Assembly: GCF_014648815.1 (NCBI RefSeq)
Contig: NZ_BMRV01000001.1
Location: 682,001 to 746,000, forward strand
Length of the DNA stretch: 64,000 nucleotides
Reading direction: 5' to 3'
Source of the DNA: Streptomyces flaveolus
GTDB taxonomy: Bacteria; Actinomycetota; Actinomycetes; Streptomycetales; Streptomycetaceae
The notes under the pieces are model-generated. The model did no database searches. It saw nothing but the letters and a program-made list of their open reading frames with translations, and had not been told where the DNA came from. This document shows positions 11,125-22,413 of this stretch, piece after piece. Every line of letters begins with the position of its first letter. Within the stretch, counting starts at the first letter, position 1. The position numbers were made by a program, and so were the translations under genes.

Positions 11125-12057
11125 GTGGCACGTACGCACGGAGGTTGGACCGGCGGCAGACTGACGGCCCGGTCCCTCCTCAATCCGAAGCAGGCGGCGA
11201 CCGCGGTGTTCCACCCCGCGTGGATCCCGCCGTCGGCCGATCCGTCGATCGAGCAGCTCAAACGGTTCCGGGTCATCGCGGGCGCGGTCGCCTCGCTCGG
11301 CGTCTACACCCTCTTCGAGGGCGGCTTCGACGTCACCCAGCTGCTGGAGAACGCGCTGACGGCCTCCCTCGTCCTGCTGTTCATCACCCCGATGGCGGTC
11401 GGCGCGATGCTCTTCGTCTGGCGGCGCACCGGCACCGTGGGGCAGTTGCGGGGGTCGCTGTTCAACGCGCTCAAGCTGCTGCTGCTGTTCGTCGGCTGTG
11501 TCGCCGCGTTGGTCGTGCTCGTCACCACGATCAACGCCACGGGCAATCCGCTGGTGATCATCGTCGGTGGCATGACGATGCTCTGGATGCTCGGCTTCGT
11601 GGTCTGGGGGGCCGTCAGGGTCTCCGGGAACTTCTTCGGCACCGCCGCGGTCCACCGCTGCCTCCCGGCGCTGCTGGCCACCGTGACGAGCTGGCTGATG
11701 GCCATCCCGGACCTCGTCACCGGCGACCTGCACGGGCTCAGTCTCACCCTGGGCGTCGTCTTCATCCTGGGCGCGCCCGTGACGGTCACCGCGATCGCAC
11801 TGCTGGAGATGAGCCGGCTCAAGCGGCGCTACGGGATCCGGCTGAAGGCCCACCCGGCGACCCTCCCGCCGATCCCCGGGCACCTCCCGCCGACCGGGCT
11901 GCCGCATGTGCCGCCGCAGGGCAACCCCTTCGGGCACCCGTATCCGCCGGCGGGCACCGGCCACCCCTACGCCCCCGGACCGGGGAACCCGTACGCGCCG
12001 CCGCAGCCGCCGTACGCACCGCGCAACCCCTACTCCCCGGGGCCGAACGGATCCTGA
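11125..12057 (+). CDS. Membrane protein with proline-rich C-terminal tail
   Basis: A 310-residue protein from GTG 11125, with GGGGGAG at 11114-11120. Five or six hydrophobic segments occupy residues ~55-230 (for example LKLLLLFVGCVAALVVLV and ATSWLMAIPDL-type stretches). The last ~70 residues are rich in Pro, Tyr and Gly with repeated NPY/GHPY units, probably cytoplasmic or surface disordered. The helix pattern resembles Yip1-like membrane proteins, but no catalytic motif is visible and no function is assigned. It is convergent with pgl, separated by a very strong hairpin. Confidence 0.8.
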   Translation: MARTHGGWTGGRLTARSLLNPKQAATAVFHPAWIPPSADPSIEQLKRFRVIAGAVASLGVYTLFEGGFDVTQLLENALTASLVLLFITPMAVGAMLFVWRRTGTVGQLRGSLFNALKLLLLFVGCVAALVVLVTTINATGNPLVIIVGGMTMLWMLGFVVWGAVRVSGNFFGTAAVHRCLPALLATVTSWLMAIPDLVTGDLHGLSLTLGVVFILGAPVTVTAIALLEMSRLKRRYGIRLKAHPATLPPIPGHLPPTGLPHVPPQGNPFGHPYPPAGTGHPYAPGPGNPYAPPQPPYAPRNPYSPGPNGS

Positions 12058-12067
12058 CGCCGCGTCC

Positions 12068-12123
12068 GCACCGAGAACGCCGGGTCCCCCCTTCAACAGG
12101 GGGAACCCGGCGTTCTCGGTGCG
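12068..12123. terminator. Bidirectional terminator between convergent genes
   Basis: A perfect 19-bp stem (left arm 12068-12086 starting GCACCGAGAACG, right arm ending CTCGGTGC) continues, after one mismatch, into five more G-C pairs around the loop TTCAACA. It lies between the membrane protein gene and pgl and should stop transcription from both sides. Confidence 0.85.
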
Positions 12124-12130
12124 GGGGCGG

Positions 12131-12916
12131 TTACGCCGAGGCCGGCGGGTACATCGTCCGCGGCAACTGGGAGGCCGCCGCCGAGTCCAGCAGCCACAGG
12201 GTGCGGGCGCGGCCCCGCGCCCCGGCCGCCGGGGCCTGGATCTCGCCGGCACCCGACAGGGCCATCGCCACCGCGTTCGCCTTGTCCTCGCCCGCCGCGA
12301 GCAGCCACACCTCACGGGCCGTGCGGATCGCGGGCAGGGTCAGGGAGACGCGGGTGGGCGGCGGCTTCGGGGAGCCGTGGACGCCGATCACCATGCGCTC
12401 CGTCTCCCGCACGCCCGGATGCTCCGGGAACAGCGAGGCCACGTGCGTGTCCGGGCCGACGCCGAGCAGCAGGACGTCGAAGGACGGGACCGTCGCGTGG
12501 TTCTCCGGCGCCGCGGCCTTCGCCAGCTCCTCCGCGTACGCCGCCGCCGCGGCCTCCACGTCGGAGCCGTACGGGCCGTCCGAGGCGGGCATCGCGTGCA
12601 CCCGCTCCGGGTCCAGCGGCACCACGTCCAGCAGGGCCTCGCGGGCCTGCGTGACGTTGCGCTCCGGGTCGCCCTCCGGCAGGAAGCGCTCGTCGCCCCA
12701 CCACAGGTCGAGGCGCGACCAGTCGACCGCGTCCCGGGCCGGGGACGCCGCCAGCGCGGCCAGCAGGCCGTTGCCGTTGCGGCCGCCGGTCAGGACCACG
12801 GACGCCGAGCCCCGGGAGGACTGGGCGTCCACGATCTTGGTGATCAGCCGGGCCGCCGCGGCCTCGGCCATCAGCTCCTTGTCCCGGTGCACGACCAGCT
12901 GGGGAGTGTCACTCAC
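12131..12916 (-). CDS. pgl: 6-phosphogluconolactonase
   Basis: A 261-residue protein. The GTG start at 12916 overlaps the opcA stop by 4 nt (GTGA), so the pair is translationally coupled. Family motifs are VVLTGGRNGNGLLAAL, WWGDERFLPEGDPERN and DVLLLGVGPDTHVASLFP. It hydrolyses 6-phosphogluconolactone, the product of Zwf, to 6-phosphogluconate. It is last in the tkt-tal-zwf-opcA-pgl operon. The older name devB is also used for this family. Confidence 0.95.
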   Translation of the reverse strand: MSDTPQLVVHRDKELMAEAAAARLITKIVDAQSSRGSASVVLTGGRNGNGLLAALAASPARDAVDWSRLDLWWGDERFLPEGDPERNVTQAREALLDVVPLDPERVHAMPASDGPYGSDVEAAAAAYAEELAKAAAPENHATVPSFDVLLLGVGPDTHVASLFPEHPGVRETERMVIGVHGSPKPPPTRVSLTLPAIRTAREVWLLAAGEDKANAVAMALSGAGEIQAPAAGARGRARTLWLLDSAAASQLPRTMYPPASA

Positions 12917-13971
12917 TTCGCCGCCGCCTTCCGCACCGGTGCCTTCTTCCGCGCCGCGTCCTTCGCGGGTGCTTTCGCAGCCGTCTCGACGGGTGCGGGG
13001 ACCGCGACGGGTCCTTCGCCGGTCTCTCCTGCTGCGGGACGGGCCGTCGCGTTCAGCCGGTCCACCCCGAAGCGCAGCGCCGAGGCGTACGTGTCGTCCG
13101 GGTCGAGGCGCCGCAGCTCCTCCGCGATCAGCTCGGCGGTCTCGCGGCGCTTGAGCGCCACCGCACGCGCGGGCTGCCCCTGAATGGACAGGGTCGCCAG
13201 CGAGCCGTCGGCCCGGTCCAGGACGACCGGACCGCAGTCCGTGTCCATGCGGACCGCGGTCAGGCCCGGACCGCTGGACGCGGTGCGCTGCACCGGCACG
13301 TCCAGCCGGTCCGCGAGCCACATCGCCAGCAGCTCGCAGCTCGGGTTGTACTCCTCGCCCTCCACCTCGACGCTCTGCACCCGGCAGTCGACCTGGTCCA
13401 GGGCCGCCGCGAGCATCGACCGCCAGGGGGTGATGCGGGTCCAGGACAGGTCGGTGTCGCCCGGTGTGTAGGCGTCGGCGCGGGCCGCCAGCTCCCGTAC
13501 CGGCTCCTCGCAGGCGTAGGTGTCGGTGACCCGGCGCTGGGCCAGCGCGCCCAGCGGGTCGCCGGCCGGATCCAGCGGCGCGTTCACCGGCCACCACACC
13601 ACGACCGGCGCGTCCGGCAGCAGCAGCGGCAGGACGACCGACTGGGCGTGGTCGACGACGTCGCCGTACAGCCGCAGCACCACCGTCTCGCCGGTGCCCG
13701 CGTCGGCGCCGAGGCGGACCTCGGCGTCCAGCCGCGACCGGGTGCGGTCCCGGGGCGAACGCGAGACGCGCTTGATGACGACGAGCGTGCGCGAGGGGTG
13801 CTCGTGCGCGGCGTCGCTCGCGGCCTTCAGCGCGTCGTAGGCGTTCTCCTCGTCGGTGACGATGACCAGCGTGAGCACCATGCCGACGGCCGGTGTGCCG
13901 ATCGCCCGGCGGCCCAGCACCAACGCCTTGTTGATCTTGCTGGACGTGGTGTCCGTGAGGTCTGTCTTCAT
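12913..13971 (-). CDS. opcA: OpcA, glucose-6-phosphate dehydrogenase assembly/activator protein
   Basis: A 352-residue protein starting at ATG 13971, overlapping the zwf stop by 4 nt (ATGA). The OpcA core is present, with VLTLVIVTDEENAYDAL near the N-terminus and VVVWWPVNAPLDPAGDPLG centrally. The C-terminal ~45 residues are an Ala/Lys/Pro-rich tail (KAPAKDAARKKAPVRKAAAK) typical of actinomycete proteins. In cyanobacteria and actinomycetes OpcA binds and activates Zwf. Its place between zwf and pgl fits that job. Confidence 0.95.
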   Translation of the reverse strand: MKTDLTDTTSSKINKALVLGRRAIGTPAVGMVLTLVIVTDEENAYDALKAASDAAHEHPSRTLVVIKRVSRSPRDRTRSRLDAEVRLGADAGTGETVVLRLYGDVVDHAQSVVLPLLLPDAPVVVWWPVNAPLDPAGDPLGALAQRRVTDTYACEEPVRELAARADAYTPGDTDLSWTRITPWRSMLAAALDQVDCRVQSVEVEGEEYNPSCELLAMWLADRLDVPVQRTASSGPGLTAVRMDTDCGPVVLDRADGSLATLSIQGQPARAVALKRRETAELIAEELRRLDPDDTYASALRFGVDRLNATARPAAGETGEGPVAVPAPVETAAKAPAKDAARKKAPVRKAAAK

Positions 13972-15491
13972 GGCCGGCGCCAGCTCCGTCCGTCTCGCTC
14001 GAGCATCTCGTCCGCCTCGACGGGCCCCCACGTACCGGACGGGTACTGCGCGGGCGTGCCGTGCTTGTCCCAGTACTCCTCGATCGGGTCGAGGATCTTC
14101 CAGGACAGCTCGACCTCCTCGGTGCGCGGGAAGAGGTTCGCGTCGCCGAGCAGCACGTCCAGGATCAGCCGCTCGTACGCCTCCGGGCTCGACTCCGTGA
14201 AGGACTCGCCGTACGCGAAGTCCATGGACACGTCCCGGATCTCCATCGACGTGCCCGGCACCTTGGAGCCGAAGCGGACGGTGACGCCCTCGTCGGGCTG
14301 GACGCGGATGACGATCGCGTTCTGGCCCAGCTCCTCGGTGGCCGTCGTGTCGAAGGGGGAGTGCGGTGCCCGCTGGAAGACCACCGCGATCTCGGTGACC
14401 CGGCGGCCCAGGCGCTTGCCGGTGCGCAGGTAGAAGGGGACGCCCGCCCAGCGGCGGTTGTCGATCCCGACCTTGATCGCGGCGTAGGTGTCGGTCTTCG
14501 ACTTGGGGTCGATGCCCTCTTCCTGCAGATAGCCGACGGCCTTCGCGCCGCCCTGCCACCCGGCCGCGTACTGCCCGCGCACGGTGTCCCGGCCCAGGTC
14601 CTTGGGGAGGCGGACCGCCCCGAGCACCTTGGTCTTCTCCGCCGCCAGCGCGTCCGCGTCGAAGGAGGCGGGCTCCTCCATCGCGGTCAGGGCGAGCAGT
14701 TGGAGCAGGTGGTTCTGGATGACGTCGCGGGCGGCGCCGATGCCGTCGTAGTAACCGGCCCGGCCGCCGATGCCGATGTCCTCGGCCATGGTGATCTGCA
14801 CGTGGTCCACGTAGGACCGGTTCCAGATCGGCTCGAACATCGTGTTGGCGAAGCGCAGCGCCAGGATGTTCTGGACGGTCTCCTTGCCCAGGTAGTGGTC
14901 GATGCGGAAGACCTGGTCGGAACCGAAGACCTCGTGGACGATCGCGTTGAGCTCCTCGGCCGACTTCAGGTCGTGGCCGAACGGCTTCTCGATCACCGCG
15001 CGGCGCCAGGAGCCGCCCGTCTGGTCGGCGAGGCCGTGCTTCTTCAGCTGCTGGATGACCACCGGGAAGGACTTCGGCGGCACCGACAGGTAGAAGGCGA
15101 AGTTGCCGCCCGTGCCCTGTGCCTTGTCCAGTTCCTCGATGGTGCCACGCAGCCGCTCGAACGCCTCGTCGTCGTCGAAGGTGCCCTGGACGAAGCGCAT
15201 CCCCTGGATGAGCTGCTGCCAGACCTCCTCGCGGAAGGGCGTACGGGAGTGTTCCTTGACGGCGTCGTGCACGACCTGGGCGAAGTCCTCGTGCTCCCAG
15301 TCGCGGCGGGCGAAGCCGATGAGCGAGAAGCCCGGCGGCAGCAGACCCCGGTTGGCGAGGTCGTACACGGCGGGCATGAGCTTCTTGCGGGACAGATCAC
15401 CGGTGACGCCGAAAATGACCAGACCCGACGGCCCCGCGATACGCGGGAGCCGTCGGTCTGCGGGGTCACGCAGCGGGTTGCTGCTTGACAA
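13968..15491 (-). CDS. zwf: Glucose-6-phosphate dehydrogenase
   Basis: A 507-residue enzyme. The TTG start at 15491 is supported by GGAGGG placed 8 nt upstream, inside the end of tal. The NADP site GVTGDLSRKKLMPA and the catalytic segment RIDHYLGKETVQN are intact. It oxidises glucose 6-phosphate, the entry step of the oxidative pentose phosphate path and the main NADPH source. It begins 3 nt after the tal stop and is coupled to opcA downstream. Confidence 0.97.
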   Translation of the reverse strand: MSSSNPLRDPADRRLPRIAGPSGLVIFGVTGDLSRKKLMPAVYDLANRGLLPPGFSLIGFARRDWEHEDFAQVVHDAVKEHSRTPFREEVWQQLIQGMRFVQGTFDDDEAFERLRGTIEELDKAQGTGGNFAFYLSVPPKSFPVVIQQLKKHGLADQTGGSWRRAVIEKPFGHDLKSAEELNAIVHEVFGSDQVFRIDHYLGKETVQNILALRFANTMFEPIWNRSYVDHVQITMAEDIGIGGRAGYYDGIGAARDVIQNHLLQLLALTAMEEPASFDADALAAEKTKVLGAVRLPKDLGRDTVRGQYAAGWQGGAKAVGYLQEEGIDPKSKTDTYAAIKVGIDNRRWAGVPFYLRTGKRLGRRVTEIAVVFQRAPHSPFDTTATEELGQNAIVIRVQPDEGVTVRFGSKVPGTSMEIRDVSMDFAYGESFTESSPEAYERLILDVLLGDANLFPRTEEVELSWKILDPIEEYWDKHGTPAQYPSGTWGPVEADEMLERDGRSWRRP

Positions 15492-15494
15492 TTT

Positions 15495-16613
15495 TTAGCC
15501 CTCCGAGGGAGCGAGGCGCTTGAGCTCTGCCTCCGTCGACTTCAGCAGGTCGTTCCAGGCGTCCTCGAACTTGTCGACGCCCTCCTTCTCCAGGAGCTGG
15601 ACCACCTCGTCGTAGGAGATCCCGAGCTTCTCGACGGCGTCGAGGTCGGCGCGGGCCTGCTCGTAGGTGCCGGCGACGGTGTTGCCGGTGATCTCGCCGT
15701 GGTCCTCGGTGGCGAACAGCGTCGCCTCCGGCATGGTGTTCACCGTGTTGGGTGCGACCAGGTCGGTGACGTACATGGTGTCGCTGTACGCCTTGTCCTT
15801 CACGCCGGTCGACGCCCACAGCGGGCGCTGCTTGTTGGCGCCGGCCTTCTCCAGGGCGTTCCAGCGGTCGGAGGAGAAGATCTCCTCGTACGCCTGGTAG
15901 GCGAGGCGGGCGTTGGCGACGGCGGCCTTGCCGCGCAGCGCCTTGGCCTCGTCGGTGCCGAGGGCGTCGATCCGCTTGTCGATCTCGGTGTCCACGCGGG
16001 ACACGAAGAAGGACGCCACGGAGTGGATCTGCGACAGGTCCAGGCCGCGCTCCTTGGCCTTCTCCAGGCCGGTCAGGAACGCGTCCATGACCTTGCGGTA
16101 GCGCTCCAGCGAGAAGATCAGCGTGACGTTGACGCTGATGCCCAGGCCGATGGTCTCGGCGATCGCCGGGATGCCGGCCTCGGTCGCCGGGATCTTGATC
16201 AGCGTGTTGGGCCGGTCCACCAGCCAGGCGAGCTGCTTGGCCTCGGCGACCGTCGCCCGGGTGTTGTGCGCGAGGCGCGGGTCGACCTCGATGGAGACCC
16301 GGCCGTCCTTGCCGCCGGTGTTGTCGAAGACCGGACGCAGGATGTCGGCGGCGTCGCGGACGTCCGCCGTGGTGATCATCCGGATCGCCTCTTCGACGGT
16401 GACCTCGCGGGCGGCGAGGTCGGTGAGCTGCGTGTCGTAGCCGTCGCCCTGCGAGATCGCCTTCTGGAAGATCGACGGGTTGGTGGTGACGCCCACGACG
16501 TGCTGCTGGTCGATCAGCTCCGCGAGGTTGCCGGACGTGATCCGCTTGCGCGACAGGTCGTCCAGCCAGATCGCGACGCCTTCATCGGAGAGGCGCTTGA
16601 GTGCGTCTGTCAT
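15495..16613 (-). CDS. tal: Transaldolase
   Basis: A 372-residue protein with the actinomycete-length transaldolase barrel. The signature [13 protein letters not shown] and the Schiff-base lysine K140 in [12 protein letters not shown] are present. It moves a dihydroxyacetone unit between sedoheptulose 7-phosphate and glyceraldehyde 3-phosphate. It is 36 nt downstream of tkt and 3 nt from zwf in the same operon. Confidence 0.97.
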   Translation of the reverse strand: MTDALKRLSDEGVAIWLDDLSRKRITSGNLAELIDQQHVVGVTTNPSIFQKAISQGDGYDTQLTDLAAREVTVEEAIRMITTADVRDAADILRPVFDNTGGKDGRVSIEVDPRLAHNTRATVAEAKQLAWLVDRPNTLIKIPATEAGIPAIAETIGLGISVNVTLIFSLERYRKVMDAFLTGLEKAKERGLDLSQIHSVASFFVSRVDTEIDKRIDALGTDEAKALRGKAAVANARLAYQAYEEIFSSDRWNALEKAGANKQRPLWASTGVKDKAYSDTMYVTDLVAPNTVNTMPEATLFATEDHGEITGNTVAGTYEQARADLDAVEKLGISYDEVVQLLEKEGVDKFEDAWNDLLKSTEAELKRLAPSEG

Positions 16614-16649
16614 GGAAAATGCATCTCCTACGTGTCGTATGTACGAGCG

Positions 16650-18737
<2,088 letters not shown>

Positions 18738-19115
18738 CCTGAGTCAGGGCTCCTCTCCACATGTCGGATGCCGGTGCACGTGGCGCCCACCGGCTGCCGG
18801 CGCATACGTGCGTCGGCCGGCCGCTGTCGAGCCTACCCCCGTAAGTACGTGCGTTTTTCCGCTGGAAACCAGACTGCCGGGACTCTTGTGGATCCGCCTG
18901 TCGACTGGGCGAAACCGCATTCGGCAAGTGAATACGCAGCCGCTCATCTGACCGCTCAATCGACTCTCCGTATGCACGTCGGAGCGCCCCCCTCAACACG
19001 AACGCACCCCCGCGAATGCCGGGGTCTGGGCAACGTCTAAAGTGGCGTGGTACGCGCGAGCCTTTACCGCCACTTCACCGGGCAGGCTCGCTGGGAGTCT
19101 CTGTCAGGGGTGTGC
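18738..19115. promoter_or_regulatory. Divergent promoter region of tkt operon and ctaB
   Basis: No gene is visible in these 378 bp. On the plus strand TAAAGT at 19038-19043 fits the TANNNT form of a -10 box for ctaB; on the minus strand TAGGCT (complement of 18830-18835) fits a -10 for tkt. No good -35 partner was seen for either, so promoter positions are tentative. Confidence 0.4.
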
Positions 19116-20063
19116 GTGACGGCCGTTGAATCCCGTCCTGCGGGGGTAATCGGGACGAGCCAGAGCCCGAGTCACCGGCCGTTCGGGGCCCGTGTCAAGG
19201 CGTTCGTGGCGCTGACCAAGCCGCGGATCATCGAGCTTCTGCTGATCACCACCGTTCCGGTGATGTTCCTGGCGGAGCAGGGCGTGCCCGATCTGTGGCT
19301 GGTGCTGCTCACCTGCGTCGGCGGCTACCTGTCCGCGGGCGGCGCCAACGCGCTGAACATGTACATCGACCGAGACATCGACGCGCTGATGGACCGCACC
19401 TCGCAGCGCCCGCTGGTCACCGGCATGGTCAGCCCGCGCGAGTGCCTCGCCTTCGGCATCACCCTGGCGATCGTCTCGACGCTGCTGTTCGGCCTCACCG
19501 TCAACTGGCTGTCGGCGTGGCTGTCGCTGGGCGCACTCCTGTTCTACGTCGTCGTCTACACGATGATCCTCAAGCGCCGCACCTCGCAGAACATCGTCTG
19601 GGGCGGCATCGCCGGCTGCCTGCCGGTGCTGATCGGCTGGTCCGCCGTCACCAACTCGATGTCCTGGGCGCCGGTCATCCTCTTCGGGGTGATGTTCTTC
19701 TGGACACCGCCGCACTACTGGCCGCTGTCCATGAAGGTCAAGGAGGACTACGCGCGCGTGGGCGTGCCGATGCTCCCGGTCGTCGCCTCCAACAAGGTCG
19801 TCGCCCGGCAGATCGTGATCTACAGCTGGGTGATGGTCGCGGTGTCGCTGCTGCTGACGCCGCTGGGCTACACCGGCTGGTTCTACACCGCGGTCGCCGT
19901 GGCGGCCGGCGGCATGTGGCTGTGGGAGGCCCACGGGCTGCAGAACCGCGCCAAGGCCGAGGTCACGGGCGGCAAGCTCAAGGAGATGCGGCTGTTCCAC
20001 TGGTCCATCACCTATGTGTCGGTGCTGTTCCTGGCCATCGCGGTAGACCCCTTCCTGCGCTGA
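19116..20063 (+). CDS. ctaB: Protohaem IX farnesyltransferase (haem O synthase)
   Basis: A 315-residue UbiA-type prenyltransferase with about nine membrane helices. GTG 19116 has AGGGG at 19106-19110 and gives the expected N-terminus. The prenyl-diphosphate/Mg site [15 protein letters not shown] and the second conserved region [31 protein letters not shown] segment are present (residues ~205-230). It farnesylates haem B to haem O for cytochrome oxidase; ctaA nearby completes haem A. A perfect 19-bp hairpin follows. Confidence 0.97.
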   Translation: MTAVESRPAGVIGTSQSPSHRPFGARVKAFVALTKPRIIELLLITTVPVMFLAEQGVPDLWLVLLTCVGGYLSAGGANALNMYIDRDIDALMDRTSQRPLVTGMVSPRECLAFGITLAIVSTLLFGLTVNWLSAWLSLGALLFYVVVYTMILKRRTSQNIVWGGIAGCLPVLIGWSAVTNSMSWAPVILFGVMFFWTPPHYWPLSMKVKEDYARVGVPMLPVVASNKVVARQIVIYSWVMVAVSLLLTPLGYTGWFYTAVAVAAGGMWLWEAHGLQNRAKAEVTGGKLKEMRLFHWSITYVSVLFLAIAVDPFLR

Positions 20064-20076
20064 GCCGACGGCCGTC

Positions 20077-20120
20077 CGACGGGCGGGGTGCGTGGTCAAG
20101 GCCACGCACCCCGCCCGTCG
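20077..20120. terminator. Hairpin after ctaB
   Basis: A perfect 19-bp stem: the left arm starts CGACGGGCGGGG at 20077 and the right arm ends CCCCGCCCGTCG at 20120, with a 6-nt loop TCAAGG. Confidence 0.8.
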
Positions 20121-20129
20121 CCGTTCGAT

Positions 20130-20143
20130 CTACCGCTCGGTAG
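20130..20143. promoter_or_regulatory. Palindrome CTACCG-CT-CGGTAG before a small gene
   Basis: A perfect 6+6 inverted repeat around CT lies 11 nt before the ATG at 20154 and overlaps TAGCAT (20141-20146), a possible -10. It could be an operator or a promoter coincidence. Confidence 0.35.
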
Positions 20144-20153
20144 CATCCTGGTC

Positions 20154-20486
20154 ATGGCAGACACGCAGCAGGTTGATGCGAAGGCCGAGCGCCAGGTGAC
20201 CCGGCTGGCCCGGCGGATCGAATCCTTCTCCAAGGCGCACGGCGGCGCCGAGGGCCAGGTGGCCTACATCGGCCGGCGCGGCGCCCGCGTCGTCCTCGTC
20301 GGCGAGGACGGCGGCTGGGGCGACCTGGTCGCCCCCTCCTACGAGGTCGCCCAGAAGGCCGTGGAGAAGTCCGGGATCACCGTCCACGAGGACTTCGACG
20401 GCGAGTTCGCGGCCAAGGTCACGACCGGCCGGTACGAGTGGTCGCGCATGGCGGGCATCCAGGTCGGCGGGCCGAGCAACACCTGA
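20154..20486 (+). CDS. Conserved hypothetical protein, 110 residues
   Basis: A small soluble protein starting at ATG 20154. It is Lys/Arg- and Glu-rich at the N-terminus (VDAKAERQVTRLARRIESF), then has alternating short beta strands (GQVAYIGRRGARVVLVGEDGGWGDLV) and ends ...GRYEWSRMAGIQVGG. No motif assigns a function. It lies between ctaB and an amidohydrolase gene. Confidence 0.75.
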   Translation: MADTQQVDAKAERQVTRLARRIESFSKAHGGAEGQVAYIGRRGARVVLVGEDGGWGDLVAPSYEVAQKAVEKSGITVHEDFDGEFAAKVTTGRYEWSRMAGIQVGGPSNT

Positions 20487-20550
20487 CGCCGGTTCACCCG
20501 TTAGGACCGTAGGAAGCCGAGAGGCAACGGTCCCGACGCGGGGAGTCCGG

Positions 20551-21657
20551 ATGATCGAAACGCCGTCCCTGGTGGACCAGTACTGCCACGGCGTCCTGAG
20601 AACGGAGCTGGGCCTCGGCACCTTCGAGGCCCAGCTGGCCCGCACCGAGGGACCACCCGCCCCGGGCACCACCCTCTTCGACACCCAAACCGGCTTCGCG
20701 GTGCGCCGCTGGTGCCCGCCCCTGCTCGGCCTGGAACCGCACTGCGCACCCGCCCGCTACCTCGCCCGGCGCCGCGAACTCGGCGTCCTGGAGGCGGACC
20801 GCAGACTGCTGCGCGGCAGCGGCATCACCACGTACCTGGTCGACGCGGACCTGCCCGGCGACCTCACCGGCCCCGCCGAGCTGGCCAGCGCGGCGGACGC
20901 CGACGCCCACGCGATCGTGCGCCTGGAGCTGCTGGCCGAGCAGGTCGCCGACACCTCCGGCACCGTCGAGTCCTTCCTCGCCAACCTCGCCGAGTCCGTC
21001 CACGCCGCCGCCGCGTACGCCGTCGCCTTCACCTCCGTCGCCGGAGTGCGGCACGGGCTGGCGCTCGCCCCGGAGCCGCCGGGCCCCGGCGAGGTGCGCG
21101 GCGCCGCCGCCCGCTGGCTGGCCGGACGCGAGGTCGGCGGCGAACTGAGCGACCCCGTCCTGCTGCGTCACCTGCTGTGGATCGCCGTCGCCTCCGGGCT
21201 GCCCCTCCAACTGCACGCGGGGCTCGGCGAACCGGGCCTGCGCATCGACCGCACCGACCCCGTGCTGCTGACCGACTTCGTGCGGGCCACCGCCGGCCTC
21301 GGCACCGACCTGGTCCTCCTGCACGGCTACCCCTACCACCGCCACGCCGCCCACCTCGCCGGCGTCTTCCCGCACGTCTACGCCGACTCGGGCGCCGCCC
21401 TGGTGCGCACCGGCGCCCGCGCCGCGACCGTGCTCGCGGAGATCCTGGAGCTGGCCCCGTTCGGCAAGATCCTTTTCTCCAGCGGCGCCCAGGGCCTGCC
21501 CGAGCTGCACGTCGTGGGCGCGCGTCTGTTCCGCGAGGCCCTCGGCCGGGTGCTCGGCACCTGGGTGGCCGAGGGGGCGTGGGCGCAGACGGACGCGCAG
21601 CGGGTGGCGACCATGATCGCCTCGGGCAACGCGCGCCGGGTGTACGCACTGGAGTGA
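20551..21657 (+). CDS. Amidohydrolase-family protein (FluG-like)
   Basis: A 368-residue protein starting at ATG 20551 with GGGGAG upstream. It opens LVDQYCHGV where family members usually carry an HxH metal site. Later metal-ligand strands are visible as LPLQLHAGLGEPG and LVLLHGYPYHRHAAHLAGVFPHVYADSG, and FSSGAQGLPELH occupies the catalytic-Asp strand. The overall pattern resembles the amidohydrolase domain of FluG/nodulin-type proteins without the glutamine-synthetase domain. The first histidine motif is CHG, not HxH, so metal binding may be altered. The substrate is unknown. Confidence 0.8.
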   Translation: MIETPSLVDQYCHGVLRTELGLGTFEAQLARTEGPPAPGTTLFDTQTGFAVRRWCPPLLGLEPHCAPARYLARRRELGVLEADRRLLRGSGITTYLVDADLPGDLTGPAELASAADADAHAIVRLELLAEQVADTSGTVESFLANLAESVHAAAAYAVAFTSVAGVRHGLALAPEPPGPGEVRGAAARWLAGREVGGELSDPVLLRHLLWIAVASGLPLQLHAGLGEPGLRIDRTDPVLLTDFVRATAGLGTDLVLLHGYPYHRHAAHLAGVFPHVYADSGAALVRTGARAATVLAEILELAPFGKILFSSGAQGLPELHVVGARLFREALGRVLGTWVAEGAWAQTDAQRVATMIASGNARRVYALE

Positions 21658-21675
21658 GCCGCACATACTGATCCG

Positions 21676-22413
21676 ATGCCGACCGACGCGCTGCTCGACC
21701 GCTTCCTCACCGGCCTGATGCCCCTCGACCCCGTCGCCGTCTGGGCCCACGGCTCACTGGGCGGGGGCGACTACCAGGAGGGCCGCAGCGACCTCGACCT
21801 GATCGCGGTCCTGCCGCGGCCGGTCACGGCCCGCACGGCCTGGCGGCTGGGGCAGCTCCACGCCCGCCTGCGCGCCCAGCCCCTGGCCGGGCAGCTGCAC
21901 TGCACCTATCTGTCCCCCGACACCGCCGCCGACCCCGAGCAGCGGCACCTGACCTGGGCCCACCGCCAGCTGTTCAAGCGGACGGTCACCCCGGTCACCC
22001 GGCGGGAGCTGCACAGCTTCGGACGCGTCCTGTACGGCGAGGCGCCGGACCTCCTGCTGCCGCCGGTGCCGGACGCGGAACTGGCCGAGTACGTCGTCCG
22101 CAACGAGCGCGACTACTGGCGGCCGGTCCTGCGCAAGGCGGAGCTGTGGCGGGAGGACGTCTGGGTCGACCTGGGCCTGCTCACCTTCGCCCGCGCCACC
22201 GTCACCCTGCGGGACGGCCGCCTGATCACCAAGCGGGAGGCCCTGGCGGAACTGCCCGGCCTCGGCGCGCCCGGCGAGGTCGTCGAGGACATCGCGCGCC
22301 GGCGCTACGGCACTCCCGAGCCGCCCGCCGAGGAGTGGATCGCCCGCCGCGGCGAGCTGACCCGGGGCTACCTGGGGCCGGCCATCGACATGCTGGTGGC
22401 CTCGTACTCCTGA
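21676..22413 (+). CDS. Nucleotidyltransferase-domain protein
   Basis: A 245-residue protein. The N-terminal AHGSLGGGDYQEGRSDLDLIAVL is the GS...DxD motif of pol-beta-like nucleotidyltransferases. The C-terminal helical part (from about residue 130) resembles the aminoglycoside adenylyltransferase/DUF4111 class. It starts 18 nt after the amidohydrolase gene. Its last 46 bases overlap the 3' end of ctaA on the other strand. The substrate cannot be told from sequence. Confidence 0.8.
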   Translation: MPTDALLDRFLTGLMPLDPVAVWAHGSLGGGDYQEGRSDLDLIAVLPRPVTARTAWRLGQLHARLRAQPLAGQLHCTYLSPDTAADPEQRHLTWAHRQLFKRTVTPVTRRELHSFGRVLYGEAPDLLLPPVPDAELAEYVVRNERDYWRPVLRKAELWREDVWVDLGLLTFARATVTLRDGRLITKREALAELPGLGAPGEVVEDIARRRYGTPEPPAEEWIARRGELTRGYLGPAIDMLVASYS

